A stretch of DNA of 31,387 nt from NORP309 sp964564165 (GTDB lineage: Bacteria > Pseudomonadota > Gammaproteobacteria > Xanthomonadales > Marinicellaceae). The stretch is taken from the NCBI GenBank assembly GCA_964564165.1, contig CAZLZZ010000016.1, positions 1-31,387 of the forward strand, given 5' to 3'. The position numbers and the translations under genes are program-made. Positions 15,077 through 23,498 of this stretch are shown piece after piece. The notes beneath the pieces are model-generated. The model worked only from the letters and a program-made list of their open reading frames with translations. It did not search any database and was not told the DNA's origin. Positions within the stretch are counted from its first letter, which is position 1; every line of letters begins with the position of its first letter.

Positions 15077-16471
15077 TCAACCCTGTTTTAACAACTGATT
15101 GACTTCATTCAAGTCTTCTTCAGTCAAATTTCCTGCCGACCGTTTTAAACCCAAAAACTGGATAAAATAATCGTATTTGGCTCTGGAATAATCCCTTTGA
15201 GATTGATAAAAACTGCGTTGTGACAGCAGTACATCAACAATGGTTCTGGTGCCTACTTCATAACCCGCTTCAGTGGCCTCAAGCCCGCTTTGCGCAGAAA
15301 CCATGGCTTGTTTGCGAGCTTGGACGCTGCTTTTGGCGGCTATTGTTCCGTGATAGGCATTACGCACTTTGCGAATAACGCTTCTTCTGGCTTGCTCGTA
15401 TCTATCCATCGCTGCTTTGTGATTGTGAATAGACTGCCTAACTTGTGATTGAGTTCTGCCGCCAGAATAAATAGGCACACTAAGGCTTAAGGTTATGGTA
15501 TTTGAATCAGATGTTCTGTCGGTTTCAAAAATATCAACAATAAACCCTCCTGGATTATTTGGGTCGGGTCTTGATTGAGAGAATGTGGCATTTGGGTTCA
15601 GCGAATGACTGCGTGAAAAGTTCAGTCCAACAGTGGGAAAGTGACCAGCCCTGTTTGCCGAGATTTGTTTTTCTGCAATATCCGCATTGAATTTAGCCGT
15701 TGATAAATCAGGGTTTGTTTGTATGGCCATTTCTTGATAGGCTTCTATCGGGCTTAATTTGAATTGGTTCACTTCAATGTCGTCTGGAACAACGGCCAGT
15801 TGAGGGTAATATTTTTGCGTCATTTCAAAAAGAGCTTCGTTGGCATCTTCAAGTAGATTGTTTGCCAAAATAACAGAGGCTCTTGCGCCATCGAAGCGTG
15901 CGCGTGCCTCATGTACATCGGTAATGGCGGCTAATCCCACTTCAAAACGTTGCTCTGCTTGGTCCAGTTGACGCCCAATGGCTTTGGCTTCCGCTTTTGA
16001 GAACAAAACCGAATCTTGCTCACCCAAAACATTAAAATAACTCTGCGCCACTCTTAGGATGAAATCTTGATAGCTGATGTCGTAATCAGCGATGGATTTT
16101 AAGATTTGGATTTTAGAAATTTTAAAATTTGCATAGTTGGCTTGGTTATAGATGGATTGATTGATGCCAATATTCCATCCTTCGGTATTGATGTCAAAGC
16201 TTTGTTGAGGAATTAGGCTGCCACCTGTTTCACTGTCTCCTTTGTTTTTGTTCCAGCCACTGGTAATCTGCGGCAGAAACGCAGCAAAAGCCTGCTTCTT
16301 TCCTTCTGCAGTAGCATTTAAGGAGTTTTTTGCAGCCGATAACTGAGGATCGTGTGTTAGACTTTGTTTAAAGACTTCAGATAAGTCTGCACTAAATACA
16401 GAAAAGCTGAGCGTTATACAACTCAATGTTAGGATTGGTTTCTTCATAATATTCTTCATAATATTTTTCAT
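15077..16471 (-). CDS. tolC: TolC-family outer membrane efflux/secretion protein
   Basis: A 464-residue exported protein of the TolC/AggA type. A signal peptide (KKPILTLSCITLSFSVFSA) precedes two outer-membrane-factor repeats. Family phrases include ADLSEVFKQSLTHDPQLSAA near the start, VLGEQDSVLFSKAEAKAIGRQ, FEVGLAAITDVHEARARFD and, in the second half, GYEVGTRTIVDVLLSQRSFY. The trimer forms the outer-membrane exit duct for tripartite efflux pumps or type I secretion. No pump partner is encoded nearby. The start is ambiguous: ATGs at 16471, 16459 and 16447 lie in a 12-bp tandem repeat, and a TTG is at 16483. A PCMT-family gene lies upstream, a known neighbourhood of tolC in gammaproteobacteria. 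Confidence 0.92.
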   Translation of the reverse strand: MKNIMKNIMKKPILTLSCITLSFSVFSADLSEVFKQSLTHDPQLSAAKNSLNATAEGKKQAFAAFLPQITSGWNKNKGDSETGGSLIPQQSFDINTEGWNIGINQSIYNQANYANFKISKIQILKSIADYDISYQDFILRVAQSYFNVLGEQDSVLFSKAEAKAIGRQLDQAEQRFEVGLAAITDVHEARARFDGARASVILANNLLEDANEALFEMTQKYYPQLAVVPDDIEVNQFKLSPIEAYQEMAIQTNPDLSTAKFNADIAEKQISANRAGHFPTVGLNFSRSHSLNPNATFSQSRPDPNNPGGFIVDIFETDRTSDSNTITLSLSVPIYSGGRTQSQVRQSIHNHKAAMDRYEQARRSVIRKVRNAYHGTIAAKSSVQARKQAMVSAQSGLEATEAGYEVGTRTIVDVLLSQRSFYQSQRDYSRAKYDYFIQFLGLKRSAGNLTEEDLNEVNQLLKQG

Positions 16472-16502
16472 TTTATAGTTCAAAAGTTGTAACTACCCAT
16501 CC

Positions 16503-16564
16503 CGTCATTCCCGCGAAGGCGGGAATCTATTGTGAAATGGATTACCTCCTACGCGGTAATGACG
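16503..16564. repeat. REP pair between the methyltransferase and tolC genes
   Basis: CGTCATTCCCGCGAAGGCGG at 16503-16528 and a diverged inverse unit ATTACCTCCTACGCGGTAAT plus GACG at 16541-16564. Same class as the unit at 157-240. It lies in the mRNA between two co-directional minus-strand genes and could affect stability or differential expression. Confidence 0.8.
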
Positions 16565-16589
16565 ACAGGTGCGGGCAGTTACCAAAAGT

Positions 16590-17240
16590 TTATAATTCAA
16601 ATACAGATTGTTCATCTGTGGTCAGTAAAGGTTTGACAACTGTTTCAAACAAAGTTTCAACTGATGCCTCTCCAGCGCTACTTTTTGTAATAATACTGGC
16701 AGTCATAATGGGGTTTTTGCCAATAATGGCAAAAATTTTCCCATCGTGCTTAATGTTGTCTAATAAAAACTCTGGGGTTTCTTCAAGGGAGCCTGTAAAA
16801 ACAATGCAATCAAATTTATAAGTGGATTGGTATTGATAAACATCTTGATTGATGCATTTAACATTGGTTATCTTGGCTTCTGCTAGTTTTTCAACGGCAG
16901 AATCTGTGAATGTTTGGTGAATATCTATTGAAGTAACATGGTTTGATGACAACGCTAAAAGGGCTGTCAAATAGCCACTTCCGGTACCTATTTCTAATAT
17001 TTTTTCATCTCCAGTTAGATTCAATACTTGTATAATTCTCCCCTCTAAAATAGGTTTCATCATTTTTTCGTCATGGGCCAAAGGTATCTCAAAATCACTG
17101 AAAGCCAGTTTGCGATGTTCTACTGGCACAAACTCTTCGCGTTGAAGTTGACGCATAAGGTCTATGTTTTCAGGGCTAATAAAATCCCAAGTACGTACCT
17201 GGTTAAGTAACATGTTTTCTCTTGCGGTATTAAAATTCAT
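16590..17240 (-). CDS. Protein-L-isoaspartate O-methyltransferase family protein
   Basis: A 216-residue SAM-dependent methyltransferase of the PCMT fold. MNFNTARENMLLNQVRTWD opens the protein as in proteobacterial members found next to tolC. It then has LQREEFVPVEHRKLAFSD, a PCMT-like stretch, and the SAM-binding motif ILEIGTGSGYLTALLA (about 78-93). Classic Pcm repairs isoaspartyl residues, but the tolC-linked paralogues often lack proof of this activity, so substrate is left open. The ATG at 17240 has an AAGGC about 10 nt upstream; extension to a start at 17291 would add an unlike hydrophobic/basic segment. Divergent from rsmG and upstream of tolC. Confidence 0.88.
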   Translation of the reverse strand: MNFNTARENMLLNQVRTWDFISPENIDLMRQLQREEFVPVEHRKLAFSDFEIPLAHDEKMMKPILEGRIIQVLNLTGDEKILEIGTGSGYLTALLALSSNHVTSIDIHQTFTDSAVEKLAEAKITNVKCINQDVYQYQSTYKFDCIVFTGSLEETPEFLLDNIKHDGKIFAIIGKNPIMTASIITKSSAGEASVETLFETVVKPLLTTDEQSVFEL

Positions 17241-17384
17241 AATATTTTGCCTTTTTATTCTGTTCTTTTGCCAAACAATTACTATAATCAATGGCTATAG
17301 TTTCGTCGTTATTCAATATAACGAGTTCAGGGTGCATAAGTTACCTTATTTCATTTCATAACACAATGGGTTAAAAGTCACATA

Positions 17385-18011
17385 ATGAAGGAAAATCATC
17401 TTATTCAGTTGTTATCAACAGCATTAACTAGGCTTAATATTGCAACTAACGTTTCTGCACAATTAATGGACTTTGTGACTATTTTAGAGAAATGGAATAA
17501 AACTTACAATATTACTGCAATTCGCGACCTCGAACAAATGGTTATTTTACACGTGATTGATAGCGCGTCAGTTTACCGCTATTTGTCAGGAAATTCAATC
17601 ATTGATGTGGGAACAGGTGGGGGAATTCCTGGTATTATCTTTGCCATACTTAATCCTCAATTAAAAGTGACCTTACTGGACAGCAGTCAAAAGAAAACAC
17701 GCTTCTTAAGATTTGCCCAAAGACAATTAAATATCGACAATATTACAGTTGTTTGTGATAGAGTTGAACAATATCAACCAAAAATACTTTACGATGTGGT
17801 AATATCTCGTGCCTTTGCGGAAGTTAGCAACTTTTTAAAACTAGCAGGGCACCTAAGTAATGAAAAAGGACAGGTTCTGGCTATGAAAGGACCACGAGTA
17901 GAATCGGAAGAAAATGTGCAAGAAACTGGCTTTCAATTGTCTAGAGACATTGACATTCAGGTGCCATTTTTAGATGCCAAAAGACGCTTGTTAATATTTA
18001 ATAAAATATGA
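17385..18011 (+). CDS. rsmG: 16S rRNA (guanine-527-N7)-methyltransferase RsmG
   Basis: A 208-residue cytoplasmic methyltransferase (old name GidB) that makes m7G527 in 16S rRNA; its loss gives low-level streptomycin resistance in other bacteria. Recognisable parts are FVTILEKWNKTYNITAI, HVIDSASVYRYL and the SAM loop IIDVGTGGGIPGIIFAI (about 70-86). VTLLDSSQKKTRFLRFAQRQL and ISRAFAEVSNFLKLA follow. Length is usual for the family. No clear Shine-Dalgarno precedes the ATG. The stop overlaps the parA start (ATGA), forming an rsmG-parA-parB operon. The common upstream partner mnmG is absent here; the divergent PCMT gene lies there instead. Confidence 0.96.
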   Translation: MKENHLIQLLSTALTRLNIATNVSAQLMDFVTILEKWNKTYNITAIRDLEQMVILHVIDSASVYRYLSGNSIIDVGTGGGIPGIIFAILNPQLKVTLLDSSQKKTRFLRFAQRQLNIDNITVVCDRVEQYQPKILYDVVISRAFAEVSNFLKLAGHLSNEKGQVLAMKGPRVESEENVQETGFQLSRDIDIQVPFLDAKRRLLIFNKI

Positions 18012-18781
18012 ATAAAAAAACAAAAATTATAGCAGTAGCCAATCAAAAAGGCGGTGTGGGGAAAACCACTACCAGTGTTAATTTGGCTGCGGGCTTGGCA
18101 CAGTTCAAAAAATCAATTTTATTGATAGACTTGGATCCACAGGGCAATGCAACTATGGGTTGTGGCATTAATTCACGGGAAGTTCAACCCAATGCTTGCG
18201 ACATGTTGTTACAGGAAGACGATATTAACAATTTAATACTGCGCGCAGAATCGGCCAATATGGATGTCATTGGTTCCAATACTGATTTGACCGCTGCTGA
18301 ATTAGAGCTGATGTCTCAAAGTACACCAGAAACCGTATTGAAAAAGCAGTTGGATAAGTTGGACAAGGATTATGATTATATCATTATTGACTGTCCCCCA
18401 TCATTGAACATATTGACCATCAATGCATTGGTAGCAGCCGATGGTGTGATGATTCCTATGCAGTGTGAATATTACGCACTCGAAGGCTTGGCATCATTGC
18501 TTGAAACCATCCAACGCGTTCAATCCAATGCCAATCCCGATTTACAAATAGAAGGCATTATTCGCACCATGTTTGATGGGCGCAATAACCTTGCCAATGA
18601 TGTATCAGAACAGTTGTTGAAGCACTTTGATTCAAAAGTATATGTCACCGTTATTCCGCGCAATGTTCGCGTGGCTGAAGCACCATCGCATGGCATGTCA
18701 GTTATTGAATACGACAAACTATCACGAGGAGCCATTGCCTATGTTGGGTTAGCGGGTGAAGTGATTAGAGGAAACAAATAA
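18008..18781 (+). CDS. parA: Chromosome-partitioning ATPase ParA/Soj
   Basis: A 257-residue ParA-type ATPase. The deviant Walker A is KGGVGKTTTSVNLAAG, with signature lysine K14 and K19. Walker A' is LLIDLDPQGN and Walker B IIIDCPPSL; the tail PRNVRVAEAPSHGMSVIEY is typical of chromosomal Soj proteins. It lacks the N-terminal HTH of plasmid ParA type Ia. It binds DNA non-specifically as an ATP dimer and, with ParB, moves the origin region. Start and stop overlap rsmG and parB respectively, so the three proteins are translationally coupled. Confidence 0.97.
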   Translation: MNKKTKIIAVANQKGGVGKTTTSVNLAAGLAQFKKSILLIDLDPQGNATMGCGINSREVQPNACDMLLQEDDINNLILRAESANMDVIGSNTDLTAAELELMSQSTPETVLKKQLDKLDKDYDYIIIDCPPSLNILTINALVAADGVMIPMQCEYYALEGLASLLETIQRVQSNANPDLQIEGIIRTMFDGRNNLANDVSEQLLKHFDSKVYVTVIPRNVRVAEAPSHGMSVIEYDKLSRGAIAYVGLAGEVIRGNK

Positions 18782-19659
18782 TGGCAATTAAAAAGAAAGC
18801 ACCGCAAAAACGGGGTTTAGGTCGAGGTCTGGATGCGTTATTGGGAACCAAGCCCAAAGATGTCATGGTAAAAGGCAAGGGTTCTACAAATTTAACTGAG
18901 TTGGATGTCGATTTAATCAGACCTGGTAAGTTTCAACCCCGCACCAAAATGGACATGATGAAGTTAAGAGAATTAGCCGACTCAATCAAAGCTCAAGGCA
19001 TGGTGCAACCAGTCATAGTTCGCAGCATTGGTAGAAACTCTTATGAGATCATTGCTGGCGAACGCCGGTGGCGCGCCGCACAAATTGCCGAATTAAGCAT
19101 AATCCCGGTTGTGGTTCGCCAAGCAGATGATAGGCAAACTATCGCTATGGCCTTGATTGAAAATATTCAGCGCGAAGATTTAAGTCCATTAGAAGAAGCT
19201 ATCGCACTGCAGCGTCTAATTGATGAGTTTGAAATTACTCACCTACAAGCAGGAGAAGCAGTGGGTCGCTCTAGAGCGGCAGTAAGTAACTTATTAAGAC
19301 TGCTAGAATTACACAGAGATGTAAAAACATTGCTCGATGATGGAGAACTAGAAATGGGACATGCCCGTGCTTTGTTGGCATTAGAAAAGAACCTGCAAGT
19401 ACAAGCAGCCAAAGAAATCATTAAAAAGGCCATGAGTGTCAGGGTAACTGAAAAATTCTTGAAAACTTATGGCAAAGAAAAAACAGAGACAAAAGCCTCT
19501 GGGCCTATAGACAAAGACATTCTGCGTTTAGAAACGGATTTAACAGAAAAATTGTGCTCAGAAGTCAAGATTCAACACAGCAAAAAAGGCAAAGGAAAAC
19601 TCATCATTAGCTACCATTCTGTCGATGAATTAGACGGAATATTAGCCAGAATAAAATAA
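18781..19659 (+). CDS. parB: Chromosome-partitioning protein ParB
   Basis: A 292-residue ParB. The Arg/Lys-rich N-terminus with GLGRGLDALLG is where ParA is stimulated. The CTPase domain (about 35-130) carries GERRWRAAQ (box II). The HTH region is LQAGEAVGRSRAAVSNLLRLLEL (about 155-180) and contacts parS. The C-terminal dimerisation domain ends the protein (KGKGKLIISYHSVDELDGIL). The start overlaps the parA stop (TAATG). No consensus parS (TGTTTCACGTGAAACA) was noticed in this window by eye, so the sites are probably elsewhere near the origin. Confidence 0.97.
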   Translation: MAIKKKAPQKRGLGRGLDALLGTKPKDVMVKGKGSTNLTELDVDLIRPGKFQPRTKMDMMKLRELADSIKAQGMVQPVIVRSIGRNSYEIIAGERRWRAAQIAELSIIPVVVRQADDRQTIAMALIENIQREDLSPLEEAIALQRLIDEFEITHLQAGEAVGRSRAAVSNLLRLLELHRDVKTLLDDGELEMGHARALLALEKNLQVQAAKEIIKKAMSVRVTEKFLKTYGKEKTETKASGPIDKDILRLETDLTEKLCSEVKIQHSKKGKGKLIISYHSVDELDGILARIK

Positions 19660-19718
19660 CTCCATAGTTATGAATATACCTCTCTAACCAACAATTACTG
19701 AAAATACAATTAAATACC

Positions 19719-21464
19719 ATGTCAACAACATTACTAGCATTAGAAAACTGGGTTAAAAAAGTCGCGCAACACACACAAGCAAAAAATGTTGTTTGGTGTA
19801 CAGGAGGCGAAGATGAGAAGCAACAATTAGACGAATTATTATTGGCCTCCGGAGATTATAAAAAGCTCAATCAGGACACCCATCCCAACTGTTTTTTACA
19901 CCTGTCTGATCCGCAAGATGTCGCAAGGGTAGAACATTTAACTTTTATCTGCACAGAAGACAAAGAGGATGCAGGTCCAAACAACCATTGGATGGACCCG
20001 CAAAAAGCCCATGCAAAAATGGATGAATTGTTTGAAGACTGTATGGTGGGTCGAACTCTGTATGTGGTTCCTTATTGTATGGGTCCAATAGATTCACCTC
20101 TTTCTAGGTGTGGTGTGGAAATAACCGACAGCGCCTATGTCGTTCAAAACATGCGACTTATGACGCGCATGGGAACACTGGCGTTAAAACGCATTGAGCA
20201 AGAAGGCAGCTTTGTTAAAGGTTTACACTCAACGGGAGAGCTTGACCCAGAAAGACGTTACATCATGCATTTCCCCAAAGATTTAAGCATTAAAAGTTAT
20301 GGCTCAGGCTATGGTGGTAATGCGTTACTGGGTAAAAAGTGTCATGCCTTGAGAATTGGTAGCTATCAAGCGAAAACCGAAGGCTGGTTAGCAGAGCACA
20401 TGCTTATCTTGGGTCTGGAAAACCCCCAAGGAGAAACTCATTATATTGCAGCAGCTTTTCCGTCTGCTTGTGGCAAGACCAATCTTGCGATGTTGATTCC
20501 TCCTGAAGGCTATATTCAAGAGGGATGGAAAATCACCACTATTGGTGATGATATCTGTTGGATGCGCCCTGGAACCGATGGCCGTTTGTGGGCAATTAAC
20601 CCTGAAGCTGGATTTTTTGGAGTGGCTCCAGGCACAGCCAAGAATACCAATCCAAATGCACTAGCGATGTTGTACAAAGACACCATTTTTACCAATGTTG
20701 CTACTACCGATGACAATCAGCCTTGGTGGGAAGGTTTAGATGACACAGTGCCAGCTATCGACTGGAAAGGCGATGCTTATGATCCAGCGAATGGACCTGC
20801 AGCTCACCCCAATTCTCGTTTTACAGTGGCAGCAAATCGTTGCCCCAGTTATTCCGAAAAAGCAGAGGCAGCACAGGGTGTTCCCATTTCTGCCATTGTG
20901 TTTGGAGGCAGGCGCGCCAGTTTGGTGCCATTAGTTACCCAAGCCAGAAACTGGGCGCATGGAGTGCTGATGGGGGCATCGATTGCATCAGAAACCACAG
21001 CCGCAGCAACTGGAGCAATGGGCATTGTGCGCCGTGATCCAATGGCGATGAAGCCATTTTGCGGCTATCATTTTGCAGATTATTGGAATCATTGGTTGTC
21101 TTTTGACAAGGAAGGTGCGAATTTACCAGCAGTATTCACTGTAAATTGGTTCAGAAAAGACGACAACAATAAATTTATGTGGCCGGGTTTTGGTGATAAT
21201 ATACGGGTTTTGGAGTGGATGTTTAAAAGAGTTTCTGGCAAAGTGCTTGCGCAATCAACGGCCATTGGCGATATGCCAAAATTAGAAGACTTCAATTTTG
21301 ATGGTATTGACTTCAATCAAGATAATTTATCAGAATTATTGGCAGTAGATATTGAAGCTTGGAACCATGAATTAGAAGATGTAAAAAAACACCTAGACAG
21401 TTATGGCGATAGAGTGCCAAAAGCCTTGTATGAAGAATTAAAGATCACTCAACAGAAATTGTAA
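19719..21464 (+). CDS. pckG: Phosphoenolpyruvate carboxykinase (GTP)
   Basis: A 581-residue cytosolic enzyme that converts oxaloacetate and GTP to phosphoenolpyruvate, GDP and CO2, the first committed gluconeogenic step. It is the GTP class, not the ATP class of E. coli. Motifs are PYCMGPIDSPLSRCGVEITD, the P-loop FPSACGKTNLAM with hyper-reactive Cys251 (ACGKTN at 250-255), metal-binding TIGDDICWM (274-282), and VFGGRRASLVPLV. The length matches the family (about 580-620). It lies 59 bp after parB, so it may be read through from that operon. No Shine-Dalgarno is visible before the ATG. It ends 9 bp from the convergent sulfotransferase gene. Confidence 0.97.
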   Translation: MSTTLLALENWVKKVAQHTQAKNVVWCTGGEDEKQQLDELLLASGDYKKLNQDTHPNCFLHLSDPQDVARVEHLTFICTEDKEDAGPNNHWMDPQKAHAKMDELFEDCMVGRTLYVVPYCMGPIDSPLSRCGVEITDSAYVVQNMRLMTRMGTLALKRIEQEGSFVKGLHSTGELDPERRYIMHFPKDLSIKSYGSGYGGNALLGKKCHALRIGSYQAKTEGWLAEHMLILGLENPQGETHYIAAAFPSACGKTNLAMLIPPEGYIQEGWKITTIGDDICWMRPGTDGRLWAINPEAGFFGVAPGTAKNTNPNALAMLYKDTIFTNVATTDDNQPWWEGLDDTVPAIDWKGDAYDPANGPAAHPNSRFTVAANRCPSYSEKAEAAQGVPISAIVFGGRRASLVPLVTQARNWAHGVLMGASIASETTAAATGAMGIVRRDPMAMKPFCGYHFADYWNHWLSFDKEGANLPAVFTVNWFRKDDNNKFMWPGFGDNIRVLEWMFKRVSGKVLAQSTAIGDMPKLEDFNFDGIDFNQDNLSELLAVDIEAWNHELEDVKKHLDSYGDRVPKALYEELKITQQKL

Positions 21465-21473
21465 ATATAAACC

Positions 21474-23498
21474 TTAGAAGAGCGCCTCATAATTGAATTT
21501 TGACAACCAAGGCTGCAATGTTTTCCTGGCTTCAGTCAAATGGGTTGAGTAATTGTTGTATCGGTTCTTGGAAGATTGATAGATGGGTTGGTTGACTTGG
21601 TCGTAACTGGGCGTTGAAATGACACCACGGTTCTTTAAAGTCTCTTGGAAAGTTAGCACCTGTTCTTGCCAAGTTAAATCGAGGTGTTTGAATAGTTTTT
21701 TTACTTGGTTTTCAAAATCGCTGACCAACTCTTCATAAGATTGGTAATGCACCTCAATATTTAGTGCCTCGATAGAGGTTGTCCAAACTTTCAACATGGC
21801 ATCGTAGGTTTGAGCAGTGCGATTTATATCGGTCATATTGGTCATAAAGCTGTTCATTTTAAAGTCTTGAAAGTAGCAACTTAAACAAACATCTAGTGGG
21901 TGTCGCTGCGCAAAAAGTATCTTTGCTTGGGGAAACAGTTGATGAATTAAGCCCACATGCATGGTATTTAATGGGGATTTATCAACCAACACACCACTCT
22001 GATTCCAGTCGGTGTAGTTTGGCAGCGATTGATAGTAATACTCTCTTAGTCGGTGTTTGTCCTCTGCTGTCAGCTGGATAATTTTTTCAGCATAATTTTT
22101 CGCAGAAATGTCATTGATTTTATCGTAAGTAGCACCAACAACAGGGGCTTCTTCAAGGACGGTTATATCGCTGTGTGCTGAAAGAATACTGTCTAATAAT
22201 GTTGTGCCTGAACGGGGGAAGCCAACAATAAAAATCAAATTATTGCCCAATAACTCTGAGCCAGCTAAACTAGTTGAGCCAGCCGAGATGGAAGAATAAG
22301 ATGTTCGCCTAAAGCTGTCGACAATATTGCCACAGATTTCGATAAACTGATCGGGTTCTTTGTTGATAAGTTGCCAGCTATTTAAACAACTGTTGTTGGC
22401 TTTCTTAAAGGCTTCCCAAGCGGGTTCGTACTCTTTTGTTTTATCAAGAACTTGACCCTTTACATAAAAAGCACTGGCTTCTAATCCGGCGTCTGTTGTC
22501 ATTTTTAGAGCGTTATTTATGGAATTTAAGCATTGTGAGTATTCTTTTTCTTGTTTGAAAATTTTTGCTAGAATGACCATTAATTCGGCATTATTTGGAA
22601 ATTTTTTCAGCCCTTGATTAACCACGGTTGCGGCCTTTTGTTTCTGACCACTTGTTTCCAATAACATGCCAGCGAAAACATACGCCGTTTCACTGTCAAA
22701 ATTTATTATCTTGTCTAGCAATTCATTGTATTTTTGTGATTGTCCTGCATACATATAGACCGAGCTTAAATGACAAAGAGCGCTTAAATTATCGGGGTTG
22801 ATTGACAGGGACCGCTTTAGGTATGACGTTGCGGGCTCAAAGCTTCTCTTTTCTAACTCATTTAGACCCAATAAATTCAGCGTTTCTGGATTGTTTGGGT
22901 GTGCTCTGTTGATGGTGTTTCCAACCTCAGTGGCTCGCCTTAGCTGTCTAAAGGTGATTAAAATATCAAGCAGTGCATGCCCATCCTCCGGCTCGAATTG
23001 CCCAGACTGAATCAGTGTGATTAATAAAGGCAGAGCTTCATTGAATTTTTTATATTGGTAATAGCTGATGGCTAAGTTTCTAATATATTGAAAGTTGCTT
23101 GGTTGCAAAGAGACACATTGATAAAAAGCATTGATGGCCTGTTGGTGTTCATTGTCATTGCGATAAATTTCACCCATGTTGTTCCACGCAGAAACATGGG
23201 CAGGGTTTAGTTCTATACAAGATTTGTAAAGTGGCAAGGCTTTTTCTGGAAAATCGTTGTTTTGCAACATAAGCGCGTAGTTATAGAAAATATCACTATT
23301 TTGTGGAAAATGTGTTTTTAGATTTTCAAATATTGAAGTTGAATTTTCTAATTTGCCAATTTCCCCATATGCAATGGCAAGAAATAGATGTAATTGTGGG
23401 TGATTACTCTGTAAAAGCGCGCTTTTACAGAGTTCAATTGCTCGATTGAAGTGTTTATTCTTAAGAAATAAGATGATTTGCTGTAATGAATCTTTCAT
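21474..23498 (-). CDS. TPR-sulfotransferase (second gene of pair)
   Basis: A 674-residue protein without a signal peptide. Residues 1-370 are about ten TPR-like helical pairs (for example ALMLQNNDFPEKALPLYKS and WNNMGEIYRNDNEHQQAINA). The C-terminal sulfotransferase domain has the 5'-phosphosulfate loop GFPRSGTT (426-433), DKSPLN (506-511) and the 3'-phosphate motif RHPLDVCLSCY with R532 and S540. It should transfer sulfate from PAPS to a hydroxyl on a protein or sugar; TPR-fused members are often grouped with tyrosylprotein sulfotransferases. The ATG overlaps the stop of the upstream paralogue (ATGA), so the two are coupled. No PAPS-making genes are in the window. Confidence 0.93.
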   Translation of the reverse strand: MKDSLQQIILFLKNKHFNRAIELCKSALLQSNHPQLHLFLAIAYGEIGKLENSTSIFENLKTHFPQNSDIFYNYALMLQNNDFPEKALPLYKSCIELNPAHVSAWNNMGEIYRNDNEHQQAINAFYQCVSLQPSNFQYIRNLAISYYQYKKFNEALPLLITLIQSGQFEPEDGHALLDILITFRQLRRATEVGNTINRAHPNNPETLNLLGLNELEKRSFEPATSYLKRSLSINPDNLSALCHLSSVYMYAGQSQKYNELLDKIINFDSETAYVFAGMLLETSGQKQKAATVVNQGLKKFPNNAELMVILAKIFKQEKEYSQCLNSINNALKMTTDAGLEASAFYVKGQVLDKTKEYEPAWEAFKKANNSCLNSWQLINKEPDQFIEICGNIVDSFRRTSYSSISAGSTSLAGSELLGNNLIFIVGFPRSGTTLLDSILSAHSDITVLEEAPVVGATYDKINDISAKNYAEKIIQLTAEDKHRLREYYYQSLPNYTDWNQSGVLVDKSPLNTMHVGLIHQLFPQAKILFAQRHPLDVCLSCYFQDFKMNSFMTNMTDINRTAQTYDAMLKVWTTSIEALNIEVHYQSYEELVSDFENQVKKLFKHLDLTWQEQVLTFQETLKNRGVISTPSYDQVNQPIYQSSKNRYNNYSTHLTEARKTLQPWLSKFNYEALF

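Noticed and set aside
17261..17288. rsmG promoter with TATAAT at 17283-17288
   Set aside because: The -10 box is perfect, but no -35 box lies at acceptable spacing (TTGCCA is only 9 bp away), so no promoter was called.
17385..19659. parS centromere site near parAB
   Set aside because: Reading by eye found no match to TGTTTCACGTGAAACA or a close variant. The partial TTCACGGGAAG in parA is too diverged.
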